This document shows, piece after piece, positions 33,945-44,300 of a stretch of 64,000 bases of DNA. The first letter of the stretch is position 1; the number at the start of each line of letters is the position of its first letter. This DNA is from Haloimpatiens sp042688525 (GTDB lineage Bacteria > Bacillota > Clostridia > Clostridiales > Clostridiaceae): contig NZ_JBHWAB010000001.1 of assembly GCF_042688525.2 (NCBI RefSeq), forward strand, positions 1,178,001-1,242,000. The letters run 5' to 3'. The notes beneath the pieces were generated by a model. The model did not search any database, had not been told where the DNA came from, and saw nothing but the letters and a program-made list of their open reading frames with translations. The translations under genes were made by a program, and so were the position numbers.

Positions 33945-34409
33945 CTATTTTATAGGTATGTGTATATAGATAACGTTATCTATATCGTCTTCAGAACAAA
34001 TTTTACTGAATACTTCTATGTCAGGTAAATTACTATGTTCATATGAAGAATTAGGGAGCCAAGTTCCATATATGTATTCGTAAGTATGTCCTAAACTTTT
34101 TAAAGATCCTTTGTGAGTAAAAATTGCATATTTAGTAGAAGGGAGTATTTTACATACCATTTCTTCAGGAATATCAGTAGAAGTGCTTACTTTAACAGAA
34201 GCTATGTAAGAAATTTTGTTAGATTCACAGGATAATTTACAGATACCATAGTAATTAGAATCATCTATTTTGTTTTTTATTTCACAGCATCTATTTAAAA
34301 AATTTTTCCATAAGTCTTGAGTTTCATTGTTTTCATTTTTACCATAGTATTTCAAACCTACTATTTTAAATGTTTCTTTTTTTAATATTTTAGGTTGAAC
34401 AGCTTCCAT
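33945..34409 (-). CDS. GyrI-like small-molecule-binding domain protein
   Basis: A 154-residue stand-alone effector-binding domain (GyrI-like / AraC_E_bind). The motifs are KKETFKIVGLKYYG at the start, LWKNFLNRC, YYGICK, and the typical YAIFTHKGSL, TYEYIYGTWLPNS and LPDIEVFS block near the end. Related domains bind hydrophobic drugs or hydrolyse cyclopropanes. No DNA-binding part is fused. The start has a GGAGGAG site. It is convergent with tspO. Confidence 0.85.
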   Translation of the reverse strand: MEAVQPKILKKETFKIVGLKYYGKNENNETQDLWKNFLNRCCEIKNKIDDSNYYGICKLSCESNKISYIASVKVSTSTDIPEEMVCKILPSTKYAIFTHKGSLKSLGHTYEYIYGTWLPNSSYEHSNLPDIEVFSKICSEDDIDNVIYIHIPIK

Positions 34410-34779
34410 ATGTATTCTCCTCCAAGAATATATAGTATTTAGTAAAATAAATTATATCATATTTTAATTCAACAATTAAATAGAAATTTAAATTTAGTTA
34501 TTGAATTAAATTAGAAATTTAGTATAATTTTTATCATAAATCCTATATATTTTATAAGCTTTTTGAAAGTTTAAATAAATACTAATTGAAAACGATGCAA
34601 TGTACTTTAAATAGAGTATCTTTTGTATGAAAAATGAAAGACAAAAGTTGAGTATGTGCATTACCTGTGATATAAAGTTTTAGTAAGGAAATTTGTTAGA
34701 ACATTAATTGATACCTGCTTAAAATATGGAAGGAAAATTTTTTTATATGTAGAATATAATAATAATGAAACAATTGTAA

Positions 34780-34850
34780 AATTTTCAAAATAGAATCAAA
34801 TAAAAATTAAAATTCAATGCATGAATTAGTTTTAAAATGAATATTCATTT
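34780..34850 (+). promoter_or_regulatory. Candidate operators in the long leader before brnQ
   Basis: The 478-bp gap 34410-34887 has no gene. Within it are a perfect palindrome AAATGAATATTCATTT (34835-34850), a near-palindrome AATTCAATGCATGAATT (34811-34827) and AATTTTCAAAATAGA (34780-34794), a weak match (4 mismatches) to the CodY box. BrnQ is a known CodY target in other Firmicutes, so this is plausible only. No T-box specifier or antiterminator was found. Confidence 0.3.
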
Positions 34851-34887
34851 CGAAGTATTTCTTTAAATTTCCATGGGGGTGTATTTT

Positions 34888-36180
34888 TTGAGTAAAAAAA
34901 GTAAGGATGCAATTGTAGTAGGGATGGCATTATTTGCTATGTTTTTTGGGGCAGGTAATCTAATTTTTCCGCCATCTTTAGGAATGCAAGTAGGTCATAA
35001 CTGGAAATTAAGCATGTTGGGATTTTTCTTAACAGGAATAGGAATGCCGCTTTTAGGTGTTATGGCAGTTTCAATAGCAGGAGGTACTATAGATGATTTA
35101 TGTAATAAGGTAAGCCCAATGTTTAGTAAAATTTTAGGGACAGTTATTGTTTTAGCAATTGGACCACTTTTAGCAATACCTAGAACCTGTGCTACCACAT
35201 ATGAAATGGGAATTAAAAATCTCTTTCCTGGAGTCAATTCTATCATTGTTTCAGTAATTTATTTTTCTATAACTTTGATATTTGTTATAAAACCATCTGG
35301 AGTTGTTGATAAAATAGGAAAAATATTGACACCAATATTACTCGTAATATTATCTTTAATAATTTTCATGGGTATAAAAAATCCTATTGGTGTGCCAGGT
35401 AAAGCAGTAGTAAAGGGTGCATTTTCACATGGATTTATAGGTGGATATCAAACAATGGATGCTATAGGTTCAATAGTACTTGCAGGTATTGTTCTAAATG
35501 CATTAATTGAAAAAGGGTATAAAAATCCAAAGGAACAGGTAAAAGTAACTTTTAAGGCGGCTCTAATTGCTGGAGTAGGATTGGCTATAGTTTATGGAGG
35601 ATTAATGTATTTAGGGGCAACGGCAAGTAATGTATTTCCAGGGGATATAACAAAAACTTCACTAGTAATTGGTATAACTGAAAATGTATTAGGAAATTTT
35701 GGAGGATTAGCTTTAGGGCTTTGTGTAGCAGCAGCTTGCTTAACTACTTCAATTGGATTAACATCAACTGTAGGAAATTATTTTAACAATTTAAGTAAAG
35801 GTAAATTAAGTTATAAGAGTATTGTTATAGTTACTTGTATTGTTAGTGCTGTATTGTCTAATGTAGGAGTTGAAAAGATAGTTAAATTGTCAGTACCATT
35901 GCTTGTTGCTATATATCCAATAGCAATTGTGCTTATAATAATGAATATGTTTGATAATTTAATTAAAAATAAAAATGCGTACATTGGAGCTGTTTTAGGA
36001 GCTTTATTTGTGAGTTTGTTTGACGCATTATCTGCTTTAGGGTTCAATACAGGGTTTATTGATAGAATAATAAATATGTTCCCATTGTCAGAGCAAGGTT
36101 TTGCATGGATTTTACCAGCAATAATAGGTGGTATATTGTTTAGTTTGTTTAAATCAAAAAAAGAAGTATTAAATAATTAA
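34888..36180 (+). CDS. brnQ: Branched-chain amino acid:cation symporter BrnQ
   Basis: A 430-residue LIVCS-family transporter with about 12 membrane helices: FAMFFGAGNLIFPPSLG in helix 1, LAIPRTCATTYEMG, DAIGSIVLAGIVLNAL and CLTTSIGLTSTVGNYF. It imports Leu, Ile and Val with Na+ or H+. I choose TTG 34888, 8 nt after GGGGG, because the ATG at 34873 places that ribosome site inside the gene and the usual family start aligns with SKKSKDAIVVGM. Confidence 0.94.
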   Translation: MSKKSKDAIVVGMALFAMFFGAGNLIFPPSLGMQVGHNWKLSMLGFFLTGIGMPLLGVMAVSIAGGTIDDLCNKVSPMFSKILGTVIVLAIGPLLAIPRTCATTYEMGIKNLFPGVNSIIVSVIYFSITLIFVIKPSGVVDKIGKILTPILLVILSLIIFMGIKNPIGVPGKAVVKGAFSHGFIGGYQTMDAIGSIVLAGIVLNALIEKGYKNPKEQVKVTFKAALIAGVGLAIVYGGLMYLGATASNVFPGDITKTSLVIGITENVLGNFGGLALGLCVAAACLTTSIGLTSTVGNYFNNLSKGKLSYKSIVIVTCIVSAVLSNVGVEKIVKLSVPLLVAIYPIAIVLIIMNMFDNLIKNKNAYIGAVLGALFVSLFDALSALGFNTGFIDRIINMFPLSEQGFAWILPAIIGGILFSLFKSKKEVLNN

Positions 36181-36197
36181 ATTAGTTTTGGGGATGA

Positions 36198-36470
36198 ATG
36201 TGGAATATGTACTCTTCTGATTCTTTGGCACCTAGATTTATAATTTTTAAGTATATAATTAGATGGTATATTGAGCATTTTGGAATAGCATGTTATATAA
36301 CTATTTTTGTAGGAGTTATCTTTATATTTTTAATTAGAGCTCTAGTGATAAATGTAAAAAGAAAAGAATTTGATAGAGTTTTAATGTTAATTATATTTAC
36401 TTCTATTGTAATAGGTGGACTATTAGGGGTAGGCATGGATTTTTATAATAATAACATAGATATACCATAA
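36198..36470 (+). CDS. Small membrane protein of unknown function
   Basis: A 90-residue protein with two clear membrane helices (ITIFVGVIFIFLIRAL and LMLIIFTSIVIGGLLGVGM) joined by a short basic loop (NVKRKEFDR). ATG 36198 follows TTTTGGGGATGA; ATG 36207 is an alternative. It begins 17 nt after brnQ and may be co-transcribed with it. The family is not recognised. Confidence 0.6.
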   Translation: MWNMYSSDSLAPRFIIFKYIIRWYIEHFGIACYITIFVGVIFIFLIRALVINVKRKEFDRVLMLIIFTSIVIGGLLGVGMDFYNNNIDIP

Positions 36471-36471
36471 G

Positions 36472-36503
36472 AAAGGCTGTTGCAAAAGTAACAGCCTTTT
36501 GCA
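36472..36503 (+). terminator. Terminator after the brnQ unit
   Basis: AAAGGCTGTT (36472-36481) pairs with AACAGCCTTT (36490-36499) and is followed by TTGC. Confidence 0.75.
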
Positions 36504-36535
36504 ATAGAACACATGTTTGTGTATAATGAAGGTAT

Positions 36536-36613
36536 TCAACTTTGTTCAAATGTTTCTTACGCAATATATCATTTCCCTTCGCTAGACAGTATTTTTGTTT
36601 TGTGAAAGTTGAG
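36536..36613. repeat. Nested palindromic repeat, copy E (solo right end)
   Basis: It contains only the right outer half of the element: CAACTTTGTTCAAATGTTTC, TTACGCAATATATCATTTCC, CTTCGCTAGACAGT and GTGAAAGTTGAG. The left half is missing apart from ATTCAACTTTG, where left-type and right-type sequence appear joined. It sits 34 bp before the dinB start. Confidence 0.75.
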
Positions 36614-36647
36614 TAAAGGTAAAATTAAGATAAAGGAAGATATTAAT

Positions 36648-37826
36648 ATGAATAATAGAATTATTTTTCACATAGATGTAAATTCCGCTTTCTTATCTTG
36701 GGAAGCAGTATATAGATTGAAGAATGGAGAAAAACAGGATATTAGAACTATTCCTTCAGCTATAGGAGGAAGTGAAAAAGAGAGACATGGTATAATTTTA
36801 GCAAAATCTATACCAGCTAAAGCATTTGGAATTAAGACAGCAGAAACTATATTTTCAGCTGTGAAGAAATGTCCTAATTTATTAGTGATTTCTCCAACAT
36901 TTAAGATATATTCTAAATATAGTAAGTGTATGATGAACATATTAAAAAGATATACGTCTGTTATAGAGAAATTTTCTATAGATGAATGTTTTTTGGAATT
37001 TTCCAATGTACATGATCCTGTTAAATTGGCACATGAAATAAAGGATACAATAAAAAATGAACTTGGTTTTACCGTTAATATAGGCATTTCATCAAATAAA
37101 TTGCTTTCAAAAATGGCATCTGATTTTGAAAAACCAGATAAAGTACATACGTTATTTAAAGATGAAATACAAAAGAAAATGTGGCATTTGCCTGTAAAAG
37201 ATTTATTTATGGTTGGAAAAGTTACTGCATCAAAATTAAATAATTTAGGTATCTTTACTATAGGAGACTTAGCAAAGTATGATAGGGATATACTAAAAAG
37301 TAAGTTTAAAAGTTATGGAATTATGCTTGTAAATTATGCTAATGGTATAGATGATTCAAAAATATGTACAAAGCAAGAATCAGATGTAAAGGGAATAGGT
37401 AATTCTACAACTATTTCTTATGATATTACAGATAAGGAGAAAGCATATAAGATTTTATTATCTTTGGCAGAAAATGTATCACAAAGATTGAGAAATTGTG
37501 AAAAATATTGTAGAGTTGTATGTGTAACAATTAAGACAAGTCAATTTATTGTGTATTCTCGCCAAAGAAAATTATCTTTTGATACAGATTGTACAGATCA
37601 AATAATAAAAGTAGTTAAAGAATTATTTGATGAAGCATGGAAAGGTGAGCCAATAAGGCTTTTAGGGGTAAGAGTTTCACAATTAACTACTAATGAAATA
37701 CATCAGATATCTATGTTTGAAGATAAGAATATACAGAAGAATAAAAAAATAGATAAAGTAGTTGATGAACTTAGAAATAAATATGGTTCTGAAATTATTA
37801 AGAGATCTATCTTCTTAAAAAAGTAA
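36648..37826 (+). CDS. dinB: Y-family DNA polymerase (Pol IV)
   Basis: Error-prone translesion polymerase. From ATG 36648 (AAAGGAAG site; the longer frame from 36609 runs into repeat E) it has 392 residues. The catalytic acids lie in FHIDVNSAFLSWEAV and SIDECFLEFS. FTVNIGISSNKLLSKMAS and a helix-hairpin-helix region (VGKVTASKLNNLGIFTIGDL) follow. A QxxLF-like clamp motif may be HQISMFED near the C terminus. It starts a 14-kb DNA repair block; addB begins 27 nt after it. Confidence 0.95.
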   Translation: MNNRIIFHIDVNSAFLSWEAVYRLKNGEKQDIRTIPSAIGGSEKERHGIILAKSIPAKAFGIKTAETIFSAVKKCPNLLVISPTFKIYSKYSKCMMNILKRYTSVIEKFSIDECFLEFSNVHDPVKLAHEIKDTIKNELGFTVNIGISSNKLLSKMASDFEKPDKVHTLFKDEIQKKMWHLPVKDLFMVGKVTASKLNNLGIFTIGDLAKYDRDILKSKFKSYGIMLVNYANGIDDSKICTKQESDVKGIGNSTTISYDITDKEKAYKILLSLAENVSQRLRNCEKYCRVVCVTIKTSQFIVYSRQRKLSFDTDCTDQIIKVVKELFDEAWKGEPIRLLGVRVSQLTTNEIHQISMFEDKNIQKNKKIDKVVDELRNKYGSEIIKRSIFLKK

Positions 37827-37853
37827 TTAATGTAGAGTTTAGGAGGCCTTGCA

Positions 37854-40800
37854 ATGAGTTTAAGATTTATATATGGTCGCTCTGGAAGTGGTAAAAGCCA
37901 TTTCTGTTTTGAAAATATAAAATTTAAATTAGAAAATGGAGTAAAGAATAATTTAATACTTATTGTACCAGAACAATTTTCATTTCAATCAGAGAAGAAA
38001 CTCATAGAAAAAATAGGTGCAACAGGTATTATAAATACAGAAGTTTTAAGTTTTAAGAGACTTGCATATAAAGTATTTGGTGAAGTTGGTGGAGTAACAC
38101 GTAAGCATATGGATGCCTCAGGAAAATGTATGCTTATATATAAGATTATGAATGATATAAAAGAGGAACTTAAAGTTTTTAATACTGCTGCTAAGCAAGA
38201 AGGCTTTACTAATACTATATCGCAATTAATAACAGAGTTTAAGAATTATAATGTAAGTGCTGAAATGTTAAATGAAACTGTAAGTGAAGTAGATGATGAA
38301 CTTTTAGCAAGCAAAATAAAGGATATAAATTATATATACACAGAATTTGAAAGAATATTACATAAGGGTTATATAGATACTGATGATGATTTGACTATTC
38401 TTTATGAAAAAATAGATGAATCTGTTTTTTTAAATAATGCAGAAATATGGATAGATGAATTTAATTCATTTACACCTCAACAATATAATATAATAGAAAA
38501 ACTATTAAAGAAGGTTAAAAGAGTTAATATAACTTTATGTATGAATGGTAGTAAAGAGGACAAATTTAATACAGATATTTTCATGTTAACTCAAAAAACA
38601 GAAAAAAAACTTTTAGAAATAGCTATGGATAATAATATAAAGATTGATAAGCCTATAGAACTTTACAAAAAGCCATATCCAAGATTCAAAAATAGTAGAG
38701 AGATGTCATATTTAGAAAATAATTTTTTTAGATATCCATGTAAAATATATACGGAAAAAACAAAAGATATAAAGATTTTTAAGGCACTTAATTCTTATAC
38801 AGAAATAGAGAATACAGCCAAGGATATTATTAGATTGTGTAGAGAAGAAGGATATAGATTTAGAGACATAGCGGTGGTTACGAGAGATATAGAACTTTAT
38901 GAAAATGTAGTGAGGGCAGTATTTTCAGAGTATGAAATACCATATTTCATTGATAAGAAGAAAGAAATAGATAATGAACCATTGATAATATTAATGAAAT
39001 CTGTAATTGAAATATTTACAAAAAATTGGTCTTATGAAGTTGTGTTTAGATATTTAAAGAGTGGATTATTAAATGTAAATAAAGAAGATGTAGATTTACT
39101 AGAAAATTACGTTTTAGCTTGTGGCATAAGAGGAAGAAAAAAATGGATGGATGAAAAAGATTGGGATTATGTTGTAAGTTATAGTTTTGAAAATGAAGAG
39201 GATGATGAAAAACAGAAAGAAATATTAGAAAGAATAAATAGTATTCGTAGGATAATAATAAAACCTCTTATAAACTTTTATTCAAATATAACAGGAAAAA
39301 AGAATGTAAGAGAACTTTGTACAGCATTATTTGAATTTCTTTGTGATATTGAGATACCTCAGAAGATACATGAATGGGTGGAGGATTTTAAACAGAAAGG
39401 TGAGCAGGATTTAGTAAGGGAATACAGTCAAATTTGGAATTTAGTTGTAGAGTTATTAGATCAAGCCGTTGAAGTTTTAGGAGATGAAGTAGTTACATTA
39501 GACCAATTTGTTAAGATTTTATCTGTAGGATTTAATATGCATAAAATGGGACTTATTCCACCAGCATTAGATCAAATTTTAGTAAGTAGTGTAGAACGTA
39601 TAAAAGGACATGATATAAAAGCTCTTTACTTGATAGGTGTAAATGATGGGATTTTTCCAAAGGCTAATAATGAGGAAGGAATATTTAATGATTCAGATAG
39701 AATAAATTTAAAAGATAAAGGAATAGAATTAGCAAGTGATACAAAAACTCAAGCTTTTGAAGAACAATTTTTGATTTATACTACTTTAACTATTACGGCT
39801 CAATATTTGAGATTGAGTTATCCTGTAGCAGATTTTGAAGGAAAAGCTTTAAGGCCTTCAATAATAATATCTAGAATGAAAAATATATTTCCCAAAATTC
39901 ATGAAAAAAGTGATGTTTTAGGGGAGATATATGAGGATGACTTTAGTTGGATATCAAGACCTGTACCTACATTTAATAAGTTAATTTCTATGATGAGAGA
40001 TAATATAGAAGGAAAAAATGTTAATCCAATATGGAAAGATGTATATAGTTGGTATATAAATGATGAAGAATGGAAAGAAAAATTTCAAATTGTTTCTAAT
40101 GGATTTAATTACAATAATCAAGTGAAAAATATTGATGAAAAAAGAGTAAGAAAATTATATGGAAAAGTACCTAAATTTTCTGTTTCTAGATTAGAAAAAT
40201 ATGCTCAGTGTCCATTTGGATATTATGTTCAGTATGGTCTTAAAGCTAAGGATAGAAAAATATTTAAGTTAAGTTCACCAGACATAGGAACATTTATGCA
40301 TAAAGTTATTGATGATTTTTCTGAAACTGTTGAAAAAAATGGATTGCATTGGGGAGAATTAACTAAAGAGTGGTGTGAAAACACAATATCTTACACTGTA
40401 GATAATATAATAGAAAGTACTTCAGGTTCTATTTTAAAGAGTTCTTCTAGATATAGGTATTTTACAGAAAGATTAAAAAGAGTTCTTACAAGAGCTGTGG
40501 AACTTATAGTTGCACATATGCAAAAAAGTGGGTTTGAACCTTTAGGTTATGAGATGATATTTGGTGAGGGAGGAGAATTTCCGCCTATAGAAATAGAATT
40601 GACAAATGGTGAAAAAATTAAACTTATAGGAAGAATAGACAGAGTTGATAAATTAATGTGTGAAGATGGAATATTTTATAGAATAATAGATTATAAGTCA
40701 GGAAAGCAGGATTTTAAACTTTCAGATGTTTATTATGGATTACAAATACAATTATTAACCTATTTAGATGCAATAATTGATAATGCAAATAAAGTTAATA

Positions 40801-41339
40801 ATATACCTAGTTTACCAGCAGGAGTTTTATATTTTAAAATTGAAGACCCAATCATAAAAGCAAATAAAAGTTTAAGTGAAGAAGAAATAGAAAAGGAAAT
40901 AATGAAAAAGTTAAAGATGAAAGGATTACTTCTTGCAGATACTGAAATAGTAAAACAAATGGATAAAGATATGGAAGGCATATCATTAATTATACCTGCA
41001 GAATTAAAGAAAGATGGTAATTTAAGTGGTAGATCATCTATAGCAACTAAAGAACAATTTGATGAGTTAAGAAAACATGTACGAAATAATTTAATAAAAG
41101 CCTGTGAGGAAATGCTTAAAGGAGATATTACCATAAAACCATATAGAAAAAAAGATAGTGTTCCTTGTAAATTCTGTATGTATTCATCTATATGTCAATT
41201 TGATCCTGATATAAAAAATAATAATTATAAACTTATAAAAGAAAAAAAGGACAAAGAAATTTGGGAACTATTAGAACAAGAAAAAAATGAAAATAAAATG
41301 CAAGAAGGTGAAAATAATGACAGCTGTAAAGTGGACTAA
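37854..41339 (+). CDS. addB: ATP-dependent helicase/nuclease subunit B
   Basis: The AddB half of the AddAB (RecBCD-like) double-strand-break resection enzyme. The 1161 residues have an N-terminal P-loop GRSGSGKSHF at 8-17 and a degenerate helicase body. A C-terminal RecB-like nuclease follows: LIGRIDRVDKL, RIIDYKSGKQDFKLSDVYYG, and the Fe-S cysteines in CPFGYYVQYG and PCKFCMYSSICQF. The addA start lies within its 3' end (23-nt overlap). ATG 37854 follows AGGAGGCC. Confidence 0.96.
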   Translation: MSLRFIYGRSGSGKSHFCFENIKFKLENGVKNNLILIVPEQFSFQSEKKLIEKIGATGIINTEVLSFKRLAYKVFGEVGGVTRKHMDASGKCMLIYKIMNDIKEELKVFNTAAKQEGFTNTISQLITEFKNYNVSAEMLNETVSEVDDELLASKIKDINYIYTEFERILHKGYIDTDDDLTILYEKIDESVFLNNAEIWIDEFNSFTPQQYNIIEKLLKKVKRVNITLCMNGSKEDKFNTDIFMLTQKTEKKLLEIAMDNNIKIDKPIELYKKPYPRFKNSREMSYLENNFFRYPCKIYTEKTKDIKIFKALNSYTEIENTAKDIIRLCREEGYRFRDIAVVTRDIELYENVVRAVFSEYEIPYFIDKKKEIDNEPLIILMKSVIEIFTKNWSYEVVFRYLKSGLLNVNKEDVDLLENYVLACGIRGRKKWMDEKDWDYVVSYSFENEEDDEKQKEILERINSIRRIIIKPLINFYSNITGKKNVRELCTALFEFLCDIEIPQKIHEWVEDFKQKGEQDLVREYSQIWNLVVELLDQAVEVLGDEVVTLDQFVKILSVGFNMHKMGLIPPALDQILVSSVERIKGHDIKALYLIGVNDGIFPKANNEEGIFNDSDRINLKDKGIELASDTKTQAFEEQFLIYTTLTITAQYLRLSYPVADFEGKALRPSIIISRMKNIFPKIHEKSDVLGEIYEDDFSWISRPVPTFNKLISMMRDNIEGKNVNPIWKDVYSWYINDEEWKEKFQIVSNGFNYNNQVKNIDEKRVRKLYGKVPKFSVSRLEKYAQCPFGYYVQYGLKAKDRKIFKLSSPDIGTFMHKVIDDFSETVEKNGLHWGELTKEWCENTISYTVDNIIESTSGSILKSSSRYRYFTERLKRVLTRAVELIVAHMQKSGFEPLGYEMIFGEGGEFPPIEIELTNGEKIKLIGRIDRVDKLMCEDGIFYRIIDYKSGKQDFKLSDVYYGLQIQLLTYLDAIIDNANKVNNIPSLPAGVLYFKIEDPIIKANKSLSEEEIEKEIMKKLKMKGLLLADTEIVKQMDKDMEGISLIIPAELKKDGNLSGRSSIATKEQFDELRKHVRNNLIKACEEMLKGDITIKPYRKKDSVPCKFCMYSSICQFDPDIKNNNYKLIKEKKDKEIWELLEQEKNENKMQEGENNDSCKVD

Positions 41340-44300
41340 TGAACAAAAACAAGCAATAGAAACTAGAAATTGTAATCTATTAGTTGCAGCAGCAGCAGGT
41401 TCAGGGAAAACTGCAGTTTTAGTTGAAAGAATAATAAATATAATAATAGATATGGATAATCCAGTAGATATAGATAGGCTTTTGGTTGTTACGTTTACTA
41501 ATGCAGCAGCTTCTGAGATGAGGGAAAGAATAGCAAAAGCTCTTTCAAAAAAATTAGAACAAAATCCAGAGTCCAAGAGACTTCAAAGACAGCTTACGTT
41601 ACTAAATAAAGCTAATATAACTACTTTTCATTCATTTTGTTTAGAAGTAATAAGAAATAATTTTCACTGTATAGACTTAGATCCTGACTTTAGAATTAGT
41701 GATGAAACAGAAAATATTTTATTGAAGCAAGAAACTTTAGAAGAATTATTTGAAGAAAAGTATGATGAAGAAAATAATGATAAGTTTTTAAAACTTGTTG
41801 AATTTTATAGTAATAATAAAAATGATATAAATCTTCAAAATATAATTTTAGAACTTTATAATTTTGCAATGAGTTTTCCATGGCCTGAAAATTGGCTTAT
41901 GGATGCTGCACAAAAATTTAATATTTCTAAAGAGTATGATTTTGAGGATTCTAAACTTTTAAAATTACTTTTAGGTAACATGAAAACAGATATAGTAGCT
42001 TTAGAACAATCTTTGATTACAGCATTAAACATAATAGATGAAGAGGAAACTTTAGAGCCTTATAAAGAAAGTTTTATAAATGAATTGTTTATGATACAGG
42101 ATATTTTAAAAGCTTGTGAAAAATCTTGGGATAATTTTGTGGATTTAGTAAGTGAAGCTCAATTCAAATCTCTTAAAAGGTGTAAAAAAGGTGTAGACAA
42201 GGCAAAACAACAGAAAGTTAAAGGTATAAGAGATAATGTTAAGAAAAAATTGCTTTCTATAAAAAGTGAAGTTGAAGCATTGAGTATTGATTCTATAATA
42301 GAAGATTTTAATGAACTATATCCTGTAATGATAGAATTATCAAAACTTGTTATAGAATTTAAAAATAAATTTACTGAAAAGAAAAGAGGAAGAGGAGTAG
42401 TTGACTTTAATGATTTTGAACATTTATGTCTTCAAATTTTATGCAAAAAAAGTGAGAATGGAGGCATAGAATCCTCTGATATAGCTAAAGAACTTATTAA
42501 AAAATATGAAGAAATTCTTGTTGATGAATATCAAGATACGAATATGATTCAGGAAACAATAATAAATTTAATATGTAGAAGCTCTGTTTTAAATAATAAA
42601 GAGTTTTATGGAGACCCTAATGTATTTATGGTAGGAGATATAAAGCAAAGTATATATAGATTTAGACAGGCTAAACCTGAGTTGTTTTTAAAAAAATATA
42701 GTACCTATTCAAAAGAAGAAGGTTCAAAATATAGAAAAATACTATTGTATAAGAACTTTAGAAGTAGAGAAAATGTTATTAATGCTGTAAACTTTATTTT
42801 TAGACAAGTAATGTCTAAGGATGTAGGAGAATTAGAATATGACGATGAAGAAGCATTGAACCTAGGGGCTAACTACGAAAAAGTAGAAGATGAAAATGTT
42901 CAAGTAGGTGGAGATACAGAACTTCATATAATTGAAACTAAGGATAGTACAGGAGAAGTTGATCATTCAGAAGAGGACATTATAGAAGAAGATGATCCAA
43001 ATAATATTCAGTTAGAAGCTAGAATGGTAATAAAAAGAATAAAAGAACTTATGAGTTCAGAAGGTAAAAAATTTAAGGTGTTTGATAAAGAAACTAAAAA
43101 ATATAGAAATTTACAGTATAGAGATATAGTAATATTACTTAGAAGTACTCAGAAATGGGCTCCAATATTTATGGAAGAATTAAAAGATAATAATATACCT
43201 GTATATGCAGATGCAGGTAGTGGATATTTTAATACTATAGAAGTAAAAACTATGATGTCTCTACTTCAAATAATTGATAATCCTGTGCAAGATATACCAT
43301 TATTAGGTGTAGTATGTTCACCTATAGCCTCTTTCACACAAGAAGATATAATTGATATAAGAACATCATATAAGGATATAAATTTTTATGAAGCTATGAA
43401 AAACATTCTATTGGATTATGAGGCAAAAAGGGAAGTAGAATATAATATTGATGTTATATTAATAAATAAAATTAAGAGATTTATGGATAAATTAAGTTAC
43501 TGGAGAGAAAAATCTATTCATATGTCTATTGATGAATTCATATGGTATTTATATACTAGTACAGGTTATTATGGATATGTTGGAGCAATGCCAGGGGGAA
43601 CTCAAAGACAAGCAAATTTGAAAATACTTTTTCAAAGGGCAAAACAATATGAAAATACAAGTTATAAGGGTTTATTTAATTTTATAAATTTCATAAATAG
43701 ATTAAGGCAAAGCAGTGGAGATTTAGGAAGTGCAAAGATAATAGGAGAAAACGAAAATGTAATAAGAATTATGAGTATTCATAAGAGTAAAGGACTAGAA
43801 TTTCCTGTAGTTATAGTATCTGGACTAGGTAAGAAATTTAATTTAATGGATATGAATAAAAAAATGTTATTTCATCAGGAGCTAGGATATGGACCAGATT
43901 ATGTTGATATTGAAAAGAGAATAACATATCCAACTTTAGTGAAAAACATAATTAGGAAAAAGATAAAAATTGAAACTTTATCTGAAGAAATGAGAGTATT
44001 ATATGTAGCATTTACAAGGGCAAAAGAAAAATTAATAATGACAGGTTCAGTTAAAGATATTAAAAAAAGTGTAGATAAGTGGAGTTTAAATGTAGGAGTA
44101 CAAAGTGAAAAATTACCAGAATGGTATACTTCTAATGCAAATAATTATTTAGATTGGATATGTGCATCAGTAATGAGACATAAAGACGGAGATATACTTA
44201 TAAAAAAAGGTGATGTTACAGAGAATATAAATTTATTAGAAGATAAGTCAAGTTGGAAAATAAAAACTTGGTGTAAGAGTGAATTATTAAACATAAATGA

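Noticed and set aside
34410..34887. T-box or other riboswitch leader before brnQ
   Set aside because: No TGGNACCGCG-like element and no terminator/antiterminator pair was found despite the gap length.
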